A DNA stretch of 6,473 nt from an uncultured Alphaproteobacteria bacterium (GCA_913049615.1 CAJWZI010000089.1:1-6473); one strand, 5' to 3'. Numbered from the stretch's first letter, positions 1 to 6,426 are shown. Program-made: numbers and translations. The notes: generated from the letters alone by a model not told the origin.

Positions 1-519
1 ATCCATCTCCGCCTGCCTGTATTCTACTCCTGCCTCGGCATAACAACCGGTGTGCAACTCCACCACCGGCGCACCCAAACGTTTGGCGGAACGAAGCTGT
101 TTCTCCTCCGGATCAATGAATAGGGATACCCTGATGCCTCCGCTCACCATCTCGTCAACATACCTGCGCAAGTGGGCTTCACCGCCATGGGCGTCCAACC
201 CCCCCTCAGTGGTCAGTTCCTCGCGCTTCTCCGGTACGATACAGGCCGCATGAGGCTTATGGCGCAATGCAATTGCCAGCATTTCGTCCGTCGCCGCCAT
301 TTCCAGGTTTAGGGGCAACTCGATTTGCTCGGTAAGACGCTCGATATCCTCATCCAATATATGACGACGGTCCTCGCGTAGATGCGCCGTTATACCGTCA
401 GCTCCCGCCTCCGCCGCCACAAGGGCAGCGCGAATGGGATCGGGATGTGTCAAGCCACGGGCATTTCGGACCGTCGCGACATGGTCAATATTGACGCCCA
501 AGCGAAGTTTCTCGCTCAT
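1..519 (-). CDS. pdxJ: Pyridoxine 5'-phosphate synthase, partial (3' end beyond window)
   Basis: PdxJ condenses 1-deoxy-D-xylulose 5-phosphate with 3-amino-2-oxopropyl phosphate to form pyridoxine 5'-phosphate, the last ring-forming step of DXP-dependent vitamin B6 synthesis in the cytoplasm. I translated 173 residues from the ATG at 519-517 to the window edge; the family is usually about 240-250 residues, so roughly the last third is missing. Family landmarks are the N-terminal [15 protein letters not shown] (residues 8-22), the active-site segment [10 protein letters not shown] (45-54, with H46, R48 and H53), NLEM with E73, and ELHTG (144-148). These positions run one higher than the E. coli active-site numbering (H45, E72). 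The ribosome binding site is modest (AGAG about 8 bases upstream). It follows pyrE by 51 bases on the same strand and is probably co-transcribed. Identity is very secure. Confidence 0.97.
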   Translation of the reverse strand, partial: MSEKLRLGVNIDHVATVRNARGLTHPDPIRAALVAAEAGADGITAHLREDRRHILDEDIERLTEQIELPLNLEMAATDEMLAIALRHKPHAACIVPEKREELTTEGGLDAHGGEAHLRRYVDEMVSGGIRVSLFIDPEEKQLRSAKRLGAPVVELHTGCYAEAGVEYRQAEMD

Positions 520-545
520 CTTCAATTCTCTACAAATATGCTTTT

Positions 546-558
546 TGCCAAATTGGCA
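546..558. promoter_or_regulatory. Perfect 13-base palindrome in the pyrE-pdxJ gap
   Basis: TGCCAAATTGGCA has 6-base arms (TGCCAA/TTGGCA) around a single central base. It is set in AT-rich flanks, 27 bases upstream of the pdxJ start and just after the pyrE stop. On the coding strand a T-run lies before it and an A-run after it, so it does not read as an intrinsic terminator for pyrE. A dyad of this shape could be an operator for a dimeric regulator of pdxJ, but no regulator is identifiable and chance is possible. Confidence 0.3.
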
Positions 559-570
559 TAAAATGATCCT

Positions 571-1158
571 CTATTGCAAACTACGGCTACCTGGTTTCAC
601 CGCCGGTATCGATGCCAACGCAGCCGGCAACTTGTCCGATTCATAGGCCGGCACCTCCATCCCCACCAACGCGAACAGCGGCACTCCAACATCCACATTG
701 CCGTCAGAACGATCGATCAAACAAGAAGCGGCCACAACATTACCGCCCAAATCTCGAATACAATCAATGCATTCACGTGATGACAAACCGGTGGTCACAA
801 TATCTTCTGCCATCAAAATTTGGGCGCCTTTTAGAATTTCAAACCCGCGGCGTAACTCGAACGTACCAGCAACCCGTTCAGTAAAGATCGCAGGACAGTC
901 CAATTGCCGCCCCATCTCGTAACCCACAATCACACCCCCCAAGGCTGGCGAAACCACTAAATCGATGGCACCATCGCCCAGTTTCGCCACAATCCGTGCT
1001 GCCAAAGCACCGCACAGGGCGGCCGCACGGTCGGGATGCATCAGCACTTTTGCGCATTGTAAATACATAGGGCTGCGCAGGCCCGAAGTCAGAATAAAAT
1101 GCCCTTCCAATAGAGCCCCAGCGTCACGAAAGTGTTGCAGTGCTTCTTGATCGTTCAT
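571..1158 (-). CDS. pyrE: Orotate phosphoribosyltransferase
   Basis: PyrE transfers the phosphoribosyl group from PRPP to orotate to give orotidine 5'-monophosphate, the penultimate step of de novo UMP synthesis in the cytoplasm. The 195-residue protein has the type I phosphoribosyltransferase PRPP loop, ILMAEDIVTTGLSSRE (residues 114-129), with the acidic pair E118-D119 followed by TTG. It also has the orotate-enzyme segment FTERVAGTFELRRGFEI (92-108) and an N-terminal FILTSGLRSPMYLQC (21-35). The short length and the TSGL.S..YLQC segment fit the Thermus-type PyrE family, also found in Alphaproteobacteria, rather than the E. coli type (about 213 residues); that subfamily call is from memory. 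The ATG overlaps the rsh stop codon as ATGA (1155-1158), with GGAG at 1170-1173, so translation is probably coupled to rsh. The gene appears intact. Confidence 0.95.
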   Translation of the reverse strand: MNDQEALQHFRDAGALLEGHFILTSGLRSPMYLQCAKVLMHPDRAAALCGALAARIVAKLGDGAIDLVVSPALGGVIVGYEMGRQLDCPAIFTERVAGTFELRRGFEILKGAQILMAEDIVTTGLSSRECIDCIRDLGGNVVAASCLIDRSDGNVDVGVPLFALVGMEVPAYESDKLPAALASIPAVKPGSRSLQ

Positions 1159-3335
1159 CCCCGTATTCGCTCCGCTAAACTGATGTCTGGGGTGGCCCGT
1201 AGGGCCGCGATGATGTTGCTCAGATGCTTCAGATCTGCCACTTCCACATCAACCTGAAACCGAAAAAAGTCCGCACTGCGGTCAGTTACCCGTATGTTCG
1301 AGATGTTGCCCATGTTCTTTGCAATGACGCTAGACAAGCTCGACAGGCTTCCTGGCTGGTTTGAAACCAAGGTATCAATCCGACCCACGTAGATGCCTGG
1401 AGCTTCCGGGTCCAGGTCCCAACGGACGTCGATCCAATTGTCACGATCCTCGGGCAGATCAGCTAATCGTTCACAGTCAATGGCGTGAATATCAATCCCC
1501 TTGCCCGGATTGACGATGCCGACAATGCGTTCACCTGGCAAGGGATGGCAACATTTCGCATAATGCACGGCCAATCCAGGCGTCAAGCCATAAATAGGAA
1601 TAGAATTCTCCGCTCGTAGATCCCCGTCAATACCATTACCCACGCCCCGGCGCAAACGGGCCGGCAGCATTCGATTGATGGCGCCAAATGCATTCGCGGC
1701 CCGCCAGCGCCGTTCGCCGGGAAATATCTTAGCCAACAGCTTCTGGGAAGTGAGATGACCCTGCCCCAATTGCACGTAGATATCATCAGGGGTTTCAGCA
1801 TCAAAAATTTTTAGCACATTCACCATCGCACGGTTAGTGAACTCATGGCCGGATTCCCTGAACGCCTTCTCCGCTATAGCCAGGCCCAACTTGCGGTATT
1901 CCTCCCGCTGCTCCGCCCGAACAAATCGGCGGATCGCCGCCCGCGCCTTGCCAGTAACCACAAAGCTCTCCCAATTCGGGTCAGGAGCGGACTGTGACGA
2001 GCGCAGAATTTCAACCTGATCGCCATTACGCAACTCAGTACTCAGGGGCGCAATCCCACCGTTAATTTTGCAACCGACGCACGTGTGCCCAACATCGGTG
2101 TGCAGGGCGTAAGCAAAGTCGATACTGGTTGCGCTACGCGGCAAAGCGATTACGCCACCCCTGGGGGTAAAGCAAAACACTTGGTCGGGATACATTTCTA
2201 GCTTGGTGTGTTCTAGAAACTCTTCCGGGCTCTGTGCGTGTTCCAGTATTTCCAACAAGCCCTGAAGCCAGCGATATTGACTGCCATCACCTGGTCCCAC
2301 TTCCTGTTTGTATTGCCAGTGGGCCGCCACGCCCAGTTCCGCCACCTGGTGCATCATTGAAGTGCGGATTTGTATTTCGATCCGACGATTGTCTGGGCCG
2401 ATTACAGTAGTATGCAAGGATTGATAATTGTTCGACTTCGGGGTCGAGATATAGTCCTTAAAACGCCCCGGCACCATTTTGTATTTTCCATGAACCACAC
2501 CAAGGACTTGGTAACAATCGGATACATTGTCCACGATAAGGCGAAACGCCATGGTATCTGACAACTGTTCGAAGGCCACATGGTTACCCTGCATCTTTGC
2601 CCAGATGGAATAAGGCGTCTTGACGCGGGAAGTCACCTTAGCGGGAATACCAGCCACTTCGCAGGTCCGTTCCAATTCGCTACTGATGCCTTCCTGAATG
2701 TCATCCCCATCTTCATGCAGAAACTTCAACCTCCGCTGCACGGATTTTCGGGCATCAGGGTTCTGCTCCGCAAATGCTAAGTCTTCGAGTTCCTGCTTCA
2801 GACGCTGCATACCCAACCGTTCCGCCAGGGGCGCATAAATTTCCATAGTTTCGGTGGCGATGCGCAGCCTTTTTTCCTTTGATTTAAGAAAATTTAGGGT
2901 TTGCATGTTATGCAGCCGGTCCGCTAACTTAACCAATAGAACCCTAATATCGTTGGACATGGCCAACACCAGTTTGCGAAAATTTTCCGCCTGCTGGTCA
3001 GCGTCGGGATGTAATTCCAGCTTAGCTAATTTAGTTACTCCGTCGACCAGGCGCGCCACATCGGGACCGAACAATTCTTGGATCTGTTCAATGGTAGCTA
3101 GGGTATCTTCCACGGTGTCATGCAAAAGCGCCGTTGCGATGGTAGCGCAATCTAATTTGTAGCTTGCGAGAATTGCAGCCACCTCCACCGGATGGGAGAA
3201 ATAAGCGTCGCCAGAAGCGCGCTTTTGGCTGCCATGCGCCTTCATTGAAAAAACATAGGCGCGGTTCAACAAGTCTTCATCGACGTGACTGTCGTAATCG
3301 GCAACCTGCTCCACCAATTCATATTGCCGGATCAT
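1155..3335 (-). CDS. rsh: Bifunctional (p)ppGpp synthetase/hydrolase, Rel/Spo family
   Basis: This enzyme makes (p)ppGpp from ATP and GDP/GTP and also hydrolyses it, controlling the stringent response. At 726 residues it is full length. The N-terminal HD hydrolase keeps its metal and catalytic residues: H48, H72-D73, E76-D77, D139 and N143, five lower than the S. equisimilis Rel numbering. The synthetase (about 230-340) has RVKTPYSIWAKM (237-248), D260, NNYQSLHTT (302-310) and EIQIRT (320-325). R291-F-K-D294 is the RXKD signature of bifunctional enzymes, as opposed to EXDD of RelA-only synthetases. A TGS domain follows (about 386-443), then the conserved-cysteine region KCCHPLPGE (594-602, with a further C621) and a C-terminal ACT domain (about 650-726). 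Both catalytic domains look active, so this is probably the only long RSH in the genome. The start is fixed by an in-frame TGA five codons upstream (3348-3350), and the ribosome binding site is poor. pyrE overlaps its stop by ATGA. The symbol could equally be spoT or rel. Confidence 0.97.
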   Translation of the reverse strand: MIRQYELVEQVADYDSHVDEDLLNRAYVFSMKAHGSQKRASGDAYFSHPVEVAAILASYKLDCATIATALLHDTVEDTLATIEQIQELFGPDVARLVDGVTKLAKLELHPDADQQAENFRKLVLAMSNDIRVLLVKLADRLHNMQTLNFLKSKEKRLRIATETMEIYAPLAERLGMQRLKQELEDLAFAEQNPDARKSVQRRLKFLHEDGDDIQEGISSELERTCEVAGIPAKVTSRVKTPYSIWAKMQGNHVAFEQLSDTMAFRLIVDNVSDCYQVLGVVHGKYKMVPGRFKDYISTPKSNNYQSLHTTVIGPDNRRIEIQIRTSMMHQVAELGVAAHWQYKQEVGPGDGSQYRWLQGLLEILEHAQSPEEFLEHTKLEMYPDQVFCFTPRGGVIALPRSATSIDFAYALHTDVGHTCVGCKINGGIAPLSTELRNGDQVEILRSSQSAPDPNWESFVVTGKARAAIRRFVRAEQREEYRKLGLAIAEKAFRESGHEFTNRAMVNVLKIFDAETPDDIYVQLGQGHLTSQKLLAKIFPGERRWRAANAFGAINRMLPARLRRGVGNGIDGDLRAENSIPIYGLTPGLAVHYAKCCHPLPGERIVGIVNPGKGIDIHAIDCERLADLPEDRDNWIDVRWDLDPEAPGIYVGRIDTLVSNQPGSLSSLSSVIAKNMGNISNIRVTDRSADFFRFQVDVEVADLKHLSNIIAALRATPDISLAERIRG

Positions 3336-3358
3336 TTGGTCGTCTGATCAGCCAGCTG

Positions 3359-3391
3359 AAATAAAAGAATGACGCCGCGAACCGCGGCGCC
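3359..3391 (-). terminator. Intrinsic terminator or attenuator between rpoZ and rsh
   Basis: On the minus strand a GC-rich hairpin has 9-base arms (3391-3383 and 3379-3371) and a 3-base GTT loop. It includes one G-U pair in RNA and is otherwise fully paired. It is followed at once by the U-rich stretch ATTCTTTTATTT (3370-3359). This has the layout of a Rho-independent terminator placed downstream of rpoZ and 23 bases before the rsh start. Copies of GCCAGCTG flank it on both sides. Since no clear promoter was seen after it, partial read-through into rsh is plausible. Confidence 0.6.
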
Positions 3392-3439
3392 AGCTGTCTG
3401 CCCCATCACTGTGCAGCTTGTCCTTGGATGAAACCCGCC

Positions 3440-3820
3440 TTAGGCCACATCTCCATCCTGGAATGAAATTTCGCCGCCTACATCCTCGGAAGGACTAGGG
3501 TCAGCCACGAGGACCTCAGATTCTTCAATATTATCGGCGAACTGATGGCTCAACATCTGCGCCTCCATATCGTCTTCCTCCGGTTCGTCAACTTCCACAT
3601 AGCGCTGCATGGTTTGAATGACGTTGTCGCGCAGGACATCGGCGGTGACAGTTTCCTCAGCGATTTCCCGCAAAGCGATAACTGAGTTCTTATCCCGGTC
3701 CTCTGGCACAGTAATCTCTGCACCGGCCAAAATTTGCCGGGCCCGGGAAGCTGCGATCAGGACTAGATCAAATCGGTTTTGCACCTTTTCAATACAGTCT
3801 TCAACGGTAACACGAGCCAT
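3440..3820 (-). CDS. rpoZ: DNA-directed RNA polymerase omega subunit
   Basis: Omega is the small subunit that binds beta-prime, aids assembly of RNA polymerase core and helps form ppGpp site 1. The 126-residue protein has the conserved core [13 protein letters not shown] (1-13), [16 protein letters not shown] (15-30) and [12 protein letters not shown] (44-55). The N-terminal Met-Ala-Arg motif is the part of omega that contacts ppGpp in E. coli. After about residue 75 comes a strongly acidic tail ([12 protein letters not shown] and onward to QDGDVA) with little predicted structure; E. coli omega has 91 residues, so most of the extra length is this tail. Start choice is supported by GGAGAG (3830-3835), nine bases upstream of the ATG. 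It lies between folK and rsh on the same strand, which places a ppGpp receptor component next to the ppGpp enzyme. Identity is secure. Confidence 0.97.
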   Translation of the reverse strand: MARVTVEDCIEKVQNRFDLVLIAASRARQILAGAEITVPEDRDKNSVIALREIAEETVTADVLRDNVIQTMQRYVEVDEPEEDDMEAQMLSHQFADNIEESEVLVADPSPSEDVGGEISFQDGDVA

Positions 3821-3829
3821 GGCTGTTAA

Positions 3830-3892
3830 CTCTCCATCTAAGTAGAATTGGACAGGCAGTCATAAATAGTCGGCAGCAACCAGAATTTCAAG
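3830..3892 (-). promoter_or_regulatory. Candidate sigma-70-type promoter and ribosome binding site for rpoZ
   Basis: Reading the minus strand, a -35-like CTTGAA (3892-3887) is followed after exactly 17 bases by a -10-like CTATTT (3869-3864). Each matches five of six bases of the alphaproteobacterial housekeeping consensus as I know it (CTTGAC, CTATAT). The implied transcript start is near 3857. The ribosome binding site GGAGAG (3835-3830) then precedes the rpoZ ATG by nine bases. Transcription could continue through rsh, pyrE and pdxJ if the hairpin near 3380 is read through. This was identified by eye only. Confidence 0.45.
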
Positions 3893-3939
3893 CACCATGT
3901 AAAGCACATTCTCCGATTGTGCAAATGCCTTCTGAGGAA

Positions 3940-4443
3940 TTACTCAGGCATTCTTTCCAAAACCTGTCCAGGCGGCAGCTGGGCCAGCAAGCGCCCTGCC
4001 AAATGGCCTGTGACCGGATGCCGCCATCCCGGCGCCAGATCGGCCAGAGGCGCCAAAACAAAGGCACGTTCTGCCAATCGAGGGTGTGGCAACACCAGTT
4101 GATTTTCTGTCTCTCCCGGAATTACGATGTCTTTATAGGCCAAAAGATCCAGGTCTATTATGCGCGCCGACCAACGTGCTGCGCGCTGACGCCCCATGTT
4201 CGCTTCAACACGATGCAGCAAGGCCAACAATGCTAGTGGTGCCAGAGCTGTTTCTACCCGCGCGACGCCATTTATAAACCACGGCTGCTCCGAAGCCGGA
4301 ACTGGCGCTGACCGATACCATGGGGATTGATCCAATATCCGCAGGCCCGCGTAGGTCAATTTGTACAGAGCGGCCTTCATGACCTCGTGAGGTGAGCCTA
4401 ATTCGGCAGATTCTAGATTGCCGCCCAAGCCGATTAGGATCAT
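3940..4443 (-). CDS. folK: 6-hydroxymethyl-7,8-dihydropterin pyrophosphokinase (HPPK)
   Basis: FolK transfers pyrophosphate from ATP to 6-hydroxymethyl-7,8-dihydropterin, supplying the activated pterin that dihydropteroate synthase joins to p-aminobenzoate in folate synthesis. The 167-residue length is normal. Family features are the N-terminal ILIGLGGNL (2-10), SPWYRSAPV (40-48) and QPWFINGVARVET (53-65). The HPPK signature RWSARIIDLDLLAY (90-103) carries the Mg-binding D97 and D99, and is followed by LPHPRLAERAFVLAPLADLAP (108-128). A strong ribosome binding site, AAGGAGG (4460-4454), sits ten bases before the ATG and fixes the start. It is the first gene of the minus-strand block and diverges from the NYN gene. 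folB and folP are not nearby, so it is separated from the rest of the folate pathway. The 119-base gap to rpoZ contains a promoter candidate, so the two may be separate transcripts. Confidence 0.96.
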   Translation of the reverse strand: MILIGLGGNLESAELGSPHEVMKAALYKLTYAGLRILDQSPWYRSAPVPASEQPWFINGVARVETALAPLALLALLHRVEANMGRQRAARWSARIIDLDLLAYKDIVIPGETENQLVLPHPRLAERAFVLAPLADLAPGWRHPVTGHLAGRLLAQLPPGQVLERMPE

Positions 4444-4592
4444 GAAACAGGTTCCTCCTTCAATGGAATATGTCCCATCGACTTGAACAAGGTTGTGACC
4501 GGGGCCAATTTCCGTGTAGAAGGACTATATAGAAAAAATTAAATTCATATTCTCTAATTCTCCTTCAGCACCTACTCGCTCAGGAATTCAAA
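4444..4592. other. Divergent intergenic region between folK and the NYN gene
   Basis: This 149-base gap must hold the promoters for two diverging units, folK leftward and the NYN-uracil-DNA glycosylase pair rightward. It contains the folK ribosome binding site (4454-4460), a weaker AGGA (4582-4585) seven bases before the NYN ATG, and an AT-rich core at about 4524-4560. That core includes CTATAT (4525-4530), which resembles a -10 element on the plus strand, and its near-dyad ATATAG resembles one on the minus strand. I could not find a convincing -35 partner at the right spacing on either strand, so no promoter is called. No hidden ORF was seen. Confidence 0.4.
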
Positions 4593-5261
4593 ATGAACCA
4601 GCATATAGAACGGATTGCCCTATTCATTGACGGATCAAACCTTTACGCAGCCGCTAGATCGTTGGGTTTTGATATTGACTACAAAAAGTTACTACATTTT
4701 TTTAAGAAACGAGGTTATCTAGTTCGGGCTTTATATTACACTGCACTAATTGAGGATCAGGAGTATTCTCCGATCCGACCTCTGGTCGATTGGCTGGACT
4801 ATAACGGCTACACCATGGTCACTAAACCAACCAAGGAATTCACTGACGCTAGCGGGCGGCGAAAAATTAAGGGCAATATGGACATTGAACTGGCAGTCGA
4901 TGTCCTGGAAATGGCCCAGAATCTTGATCACCTTTACATATTTTCGGGCGACGGTGATTTTCGCCGTTTGGTGGAGGCTGTGCAACGGCAAGGTAAACGC
5001 GTGAGTATTGTTTCAACAGTACGGTCCTCGCCTTCTATGGCAGCGGACGAATTGCGCCGGCAAGCAGACGAATTCCTGGAGTTAGAGAATTTGATGCCCG
5101 AAATTTCGCGAGGCGGTATCCGCCGGCCGCCTGTAGATGTTGGCGTCACAACTCCAAAAGATACCCCGCAAGTCGAATATTATGAAGATGACGGCTTTGA
5201 TGACTATAACGATGAAGACGATTTTACTGAGAATTTGGGCGACGAGGGTCAACGAGCCTGA
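4593..5261 (+). CDS. NYN domain (LabA/DUF88-type) PIN-like nuclease family protein
   Basis: This is a 222-residue protein of the NYN family, a PIN-like nuclease fold; characterised relatives mostly act on RNA, but the substrate of this bacterial LabA-like group is not settled. Visible motifs are IALFIDGSNLY (residues 8-18) with D13 and N16, KIKGNMDIELAVDVLE (91-106) with D97 and D103, and IFSGDGDFRRLVEAVQ (116-131) with D120 and D122. Together they supply the acidic metal-binding cluster expected of an active enzyme. Residues 132-165 continue the fold (GKRVSIVST, then DELRRQADEFLEL). A low-complexity, very acidic tail (about 185-219, EYYEDDGFDDYNDEDDF) follows. No signal peptide or membrane segment is seen, so it is probably cytoplasmic. 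It is the first gene of a two-gene unit, its stop overlapping the next start as TGATG. The family call is secure; the function is unknown. Confidence 0.9.
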   Translation: MNQHIERIALFIDGSNLYAAARSLGFDIDYKKLLHFFKKRGYLVRALYYTALIEDQEYSPIRPLVDWLDYNGYTMVTKPTKEFTDASGRRKIKGNMDIELAVDVLEMAQNLDHLYIFSGDGDFRRLVEAVQRQGKRVSIVSTVRSSPSMAADELRRQADEFLELENLMPEISRGGIRRPPVDVGVTTPKDTPQVEYYEDDGFDDYNDEDDFTENLGDEGQRA

Positions 5262-5911
5262 TGCAGCAGGCCACAACGACCGATCCGCCCGCTGATTGCT
5301 ATCTCTGTCCCAGGCTAGTTGACTACCGGCAGGAATTACAGGCCAAGAAGCCGGATTGGTTCAACGGTGCGGTGCCGTCCTTTGGGCCCCATAACGCGTG
5401 GCTTCTAATCGTTGGGCTGGCACCAGGCGCAACTGGCGCCAACCGCACGGCACGTCCCTTTACCGGCGATTACGCTGGCGATCTTTTATACCAAACGTTA
5501 GCAGCCTTTGGATTTTCGAAAGGCGTCTATGACCGCAGGGTTGATGATGGCCTGGAACTTGTGAACTGCCGAATAACTAACGCAGTCAGGTGCGTGCCAC
5601 CGCAAAACAAGCCAATCGGAGCTGAAATTAAAACCTGCCGTCAATTTCTGGTTGCGGAATTGTCCCGTGAATGTAGACCACAGGCGATCTTAGCCCTGGG
5701 ACGGATTGCCCATGATAGCCTGCTGAGCGCACTTGAACTATCTCGGTCCAGCTATCCTTTCTCCCACTGCGCGAAGCATAATGTGGGCCGGAATCAAATC
5801 TTATATGACAGCTATCACTGCTCCCGCTATAACACTAATACGGGTCGCTTAACGCCAAAAATGTTCCAAGAAGTCTTCGCTATAATCCAGGCTGATTTGA
5901 ACGCGCAGTGA
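5261..5911 (+). CDS. Uracil-DNA glycosylase, family 5 (UdgB) type
   Basis: This 216-residue protein belongs to the iron-sulfur family 4/5 branch of uracil-DNA glycosylases, which excise uracil and some other deaminated bases from DNA to start base excision repair. Likely [4Fe-4S] ligands are C13 and C16 (CYLC), C111 (NAVRCVPP) and C126 (EIKTCRQFL). Motif 1 reads GLAPGATGANRTARPFTGDYAG (52-73), and the C-terminal motif reads SYHCSRYNTNTGRLTPKMF (184-202). GLAPG, with no acidic residue just after it, and the NRT.R.FTGD stretch with D70 fit family 5 rather than family 4, which has GEAPG. Two positions differ from forms I remember: A64 where glycine is usual, and C187 where proline is usual; either may be normal in this clade. 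The ATG overlaps the upstream NYN stop by one base (TGATG), so translation is probably coupled. The glycosylase call is firm; the family 5 call is likely. Confidence 0.9.
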   Translation: MQQATTTDPPADCYLCPRLVDYRQELQAKKPDWFNGAVPSFGPHNAWLLIVGLAPGATGANRTARPFTGDYAGDLLYQTLAAFGFSKGVYDRRVDDGLELVNCRITNAVRCVPPQNKPIGAEIKTCRQFLVAELSRECRPQAILALGRIAHDSLLSALELSRSSYPFSHCAKHNVGRNQILYDSYHCSRYNTNTGRLTPKMFQEVFAIIQADLNAQ

Positions 5912-5955
5912 CTATTTTTGTGTCGCAGCAATCTCAGCTACCCTCCGGTGCATCG

Positions 5956-6408
5956 TTAACCCCGGTCTCGCATTAGTCGGGCTTGGTCCCGCTTCCAATC
6001 CCGGTCCTTCGCCGTGGCTCTTTTGTCATGCTGTTTTTTGCCCTTAGCAATTCCTAGTAAACATTTCGCGATACCTCGTTCGTTGAAATACAACTTCAAC
6101 GGCACGACAGTCACTCCGGAACGGGAGATGGCGTTTGTCAGGCGGGTGATTTCTTGCTTGTGCAACAACAGAGGACGCGGACGCAGAGGATCGTGATTAA
6201 AGCGGTTTCCGCCCCTGTATTCAGGAATATGGGCGTTGAGCAAATGCAAACTGCCGTCCTTCTCAGCAGCATAAGCCTCAGCAATACTGGCTTGGCCCAA
6301 GCGAAGCGATTTCACCTCCGTTCCGGTCAGTATAAGCCCCGCCTCCAACGTATCATTGATGAAATAGTTGTGGCGGGCCTTTCTGTTTTCGGCAATGGAG
6401 CGGGTCAT
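5956..6408 (-). CDS. smpB: SsrA-binding protein SmpB
   Basis: SmpB binds the tRNA-like end of tmRNA (ssrA) and brings it to stalled ribosomes for trans-translation, tagging the incomplete peptide for degradation. The 150-residue length is normal. Signature segments are [13 protein letters not shown] (5-17), [16 protein letters not shown] (21-36), NAHIPEY (58-64) and [14 protein letters not shown] (117-130). The basic C-terminal tail (to residue 150, [14 protein letters not shown]) folds into the mRNA channel of the ribosome. The start is supported by GGTGGG shortly upstream and by agreement with the usual N-terminus. It lies 18 bases after dapA on the same strand, probably in one transcript, and converges with the uracil-DNA glycosylase gene across 44 bases in which I saw no clear terminator. 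The ssrA gene is not in the window. Confidence 0.97.
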   Translation of the reverse strand: MTRSIAENRKARHNYFINDTLEAGLILTGTEVKSLRLGQASIAEAYAAEKDGSLHLLNAHIPEYRGGNRFNHDPLRPRPLLLHKQEITRLTNAISRSGVTVVPLKLYFNERGIAKCLLGIAKGKKQHDKRATAKDRDWKRDQARLMRDRG

Positions 6409-6426
6409 GGCAAACCCACCATCAAA

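Noticed and set aside
574..922. Several overlapping plus-strand open frames within pyrE
   Set aside because: They are all shadows of pyrE, which has clear PRPP-binding motifs on the other strand.
2854..3162. Plus-strand open frame of 102 codons inside rsh
   Set aside because: It lies wholly antisense to the well-conserved rsh coding region, has no recognisable domain and no good ribosome binding site.
3904..3922. Short inverted repeat GCACA/TGTGC after folK, considered as the folK terminator
   Set aside because: The stem is only 5 base pairs with a 9-base loop and a short T-run, too weak to call.
3919..4236. Plus-strand open frame of 105 codons overlapping folK
   Set aside because: It is antisense to folK, its composition follows the folK frame and no family resemblance is visible.
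4482..4491. CTTGAACAAG inverted repeat upstream of folK, considered as an operator or a -35 element
   Set aside because: The arms are only 4 bases and no -10 element lies at a suitable distance.
5912..5955. Possible bidirectional terminator between the convergent glycosylase and smpB genes
   Set aside because: No stem longer than about four base pairs with a T-run was found on either strand.
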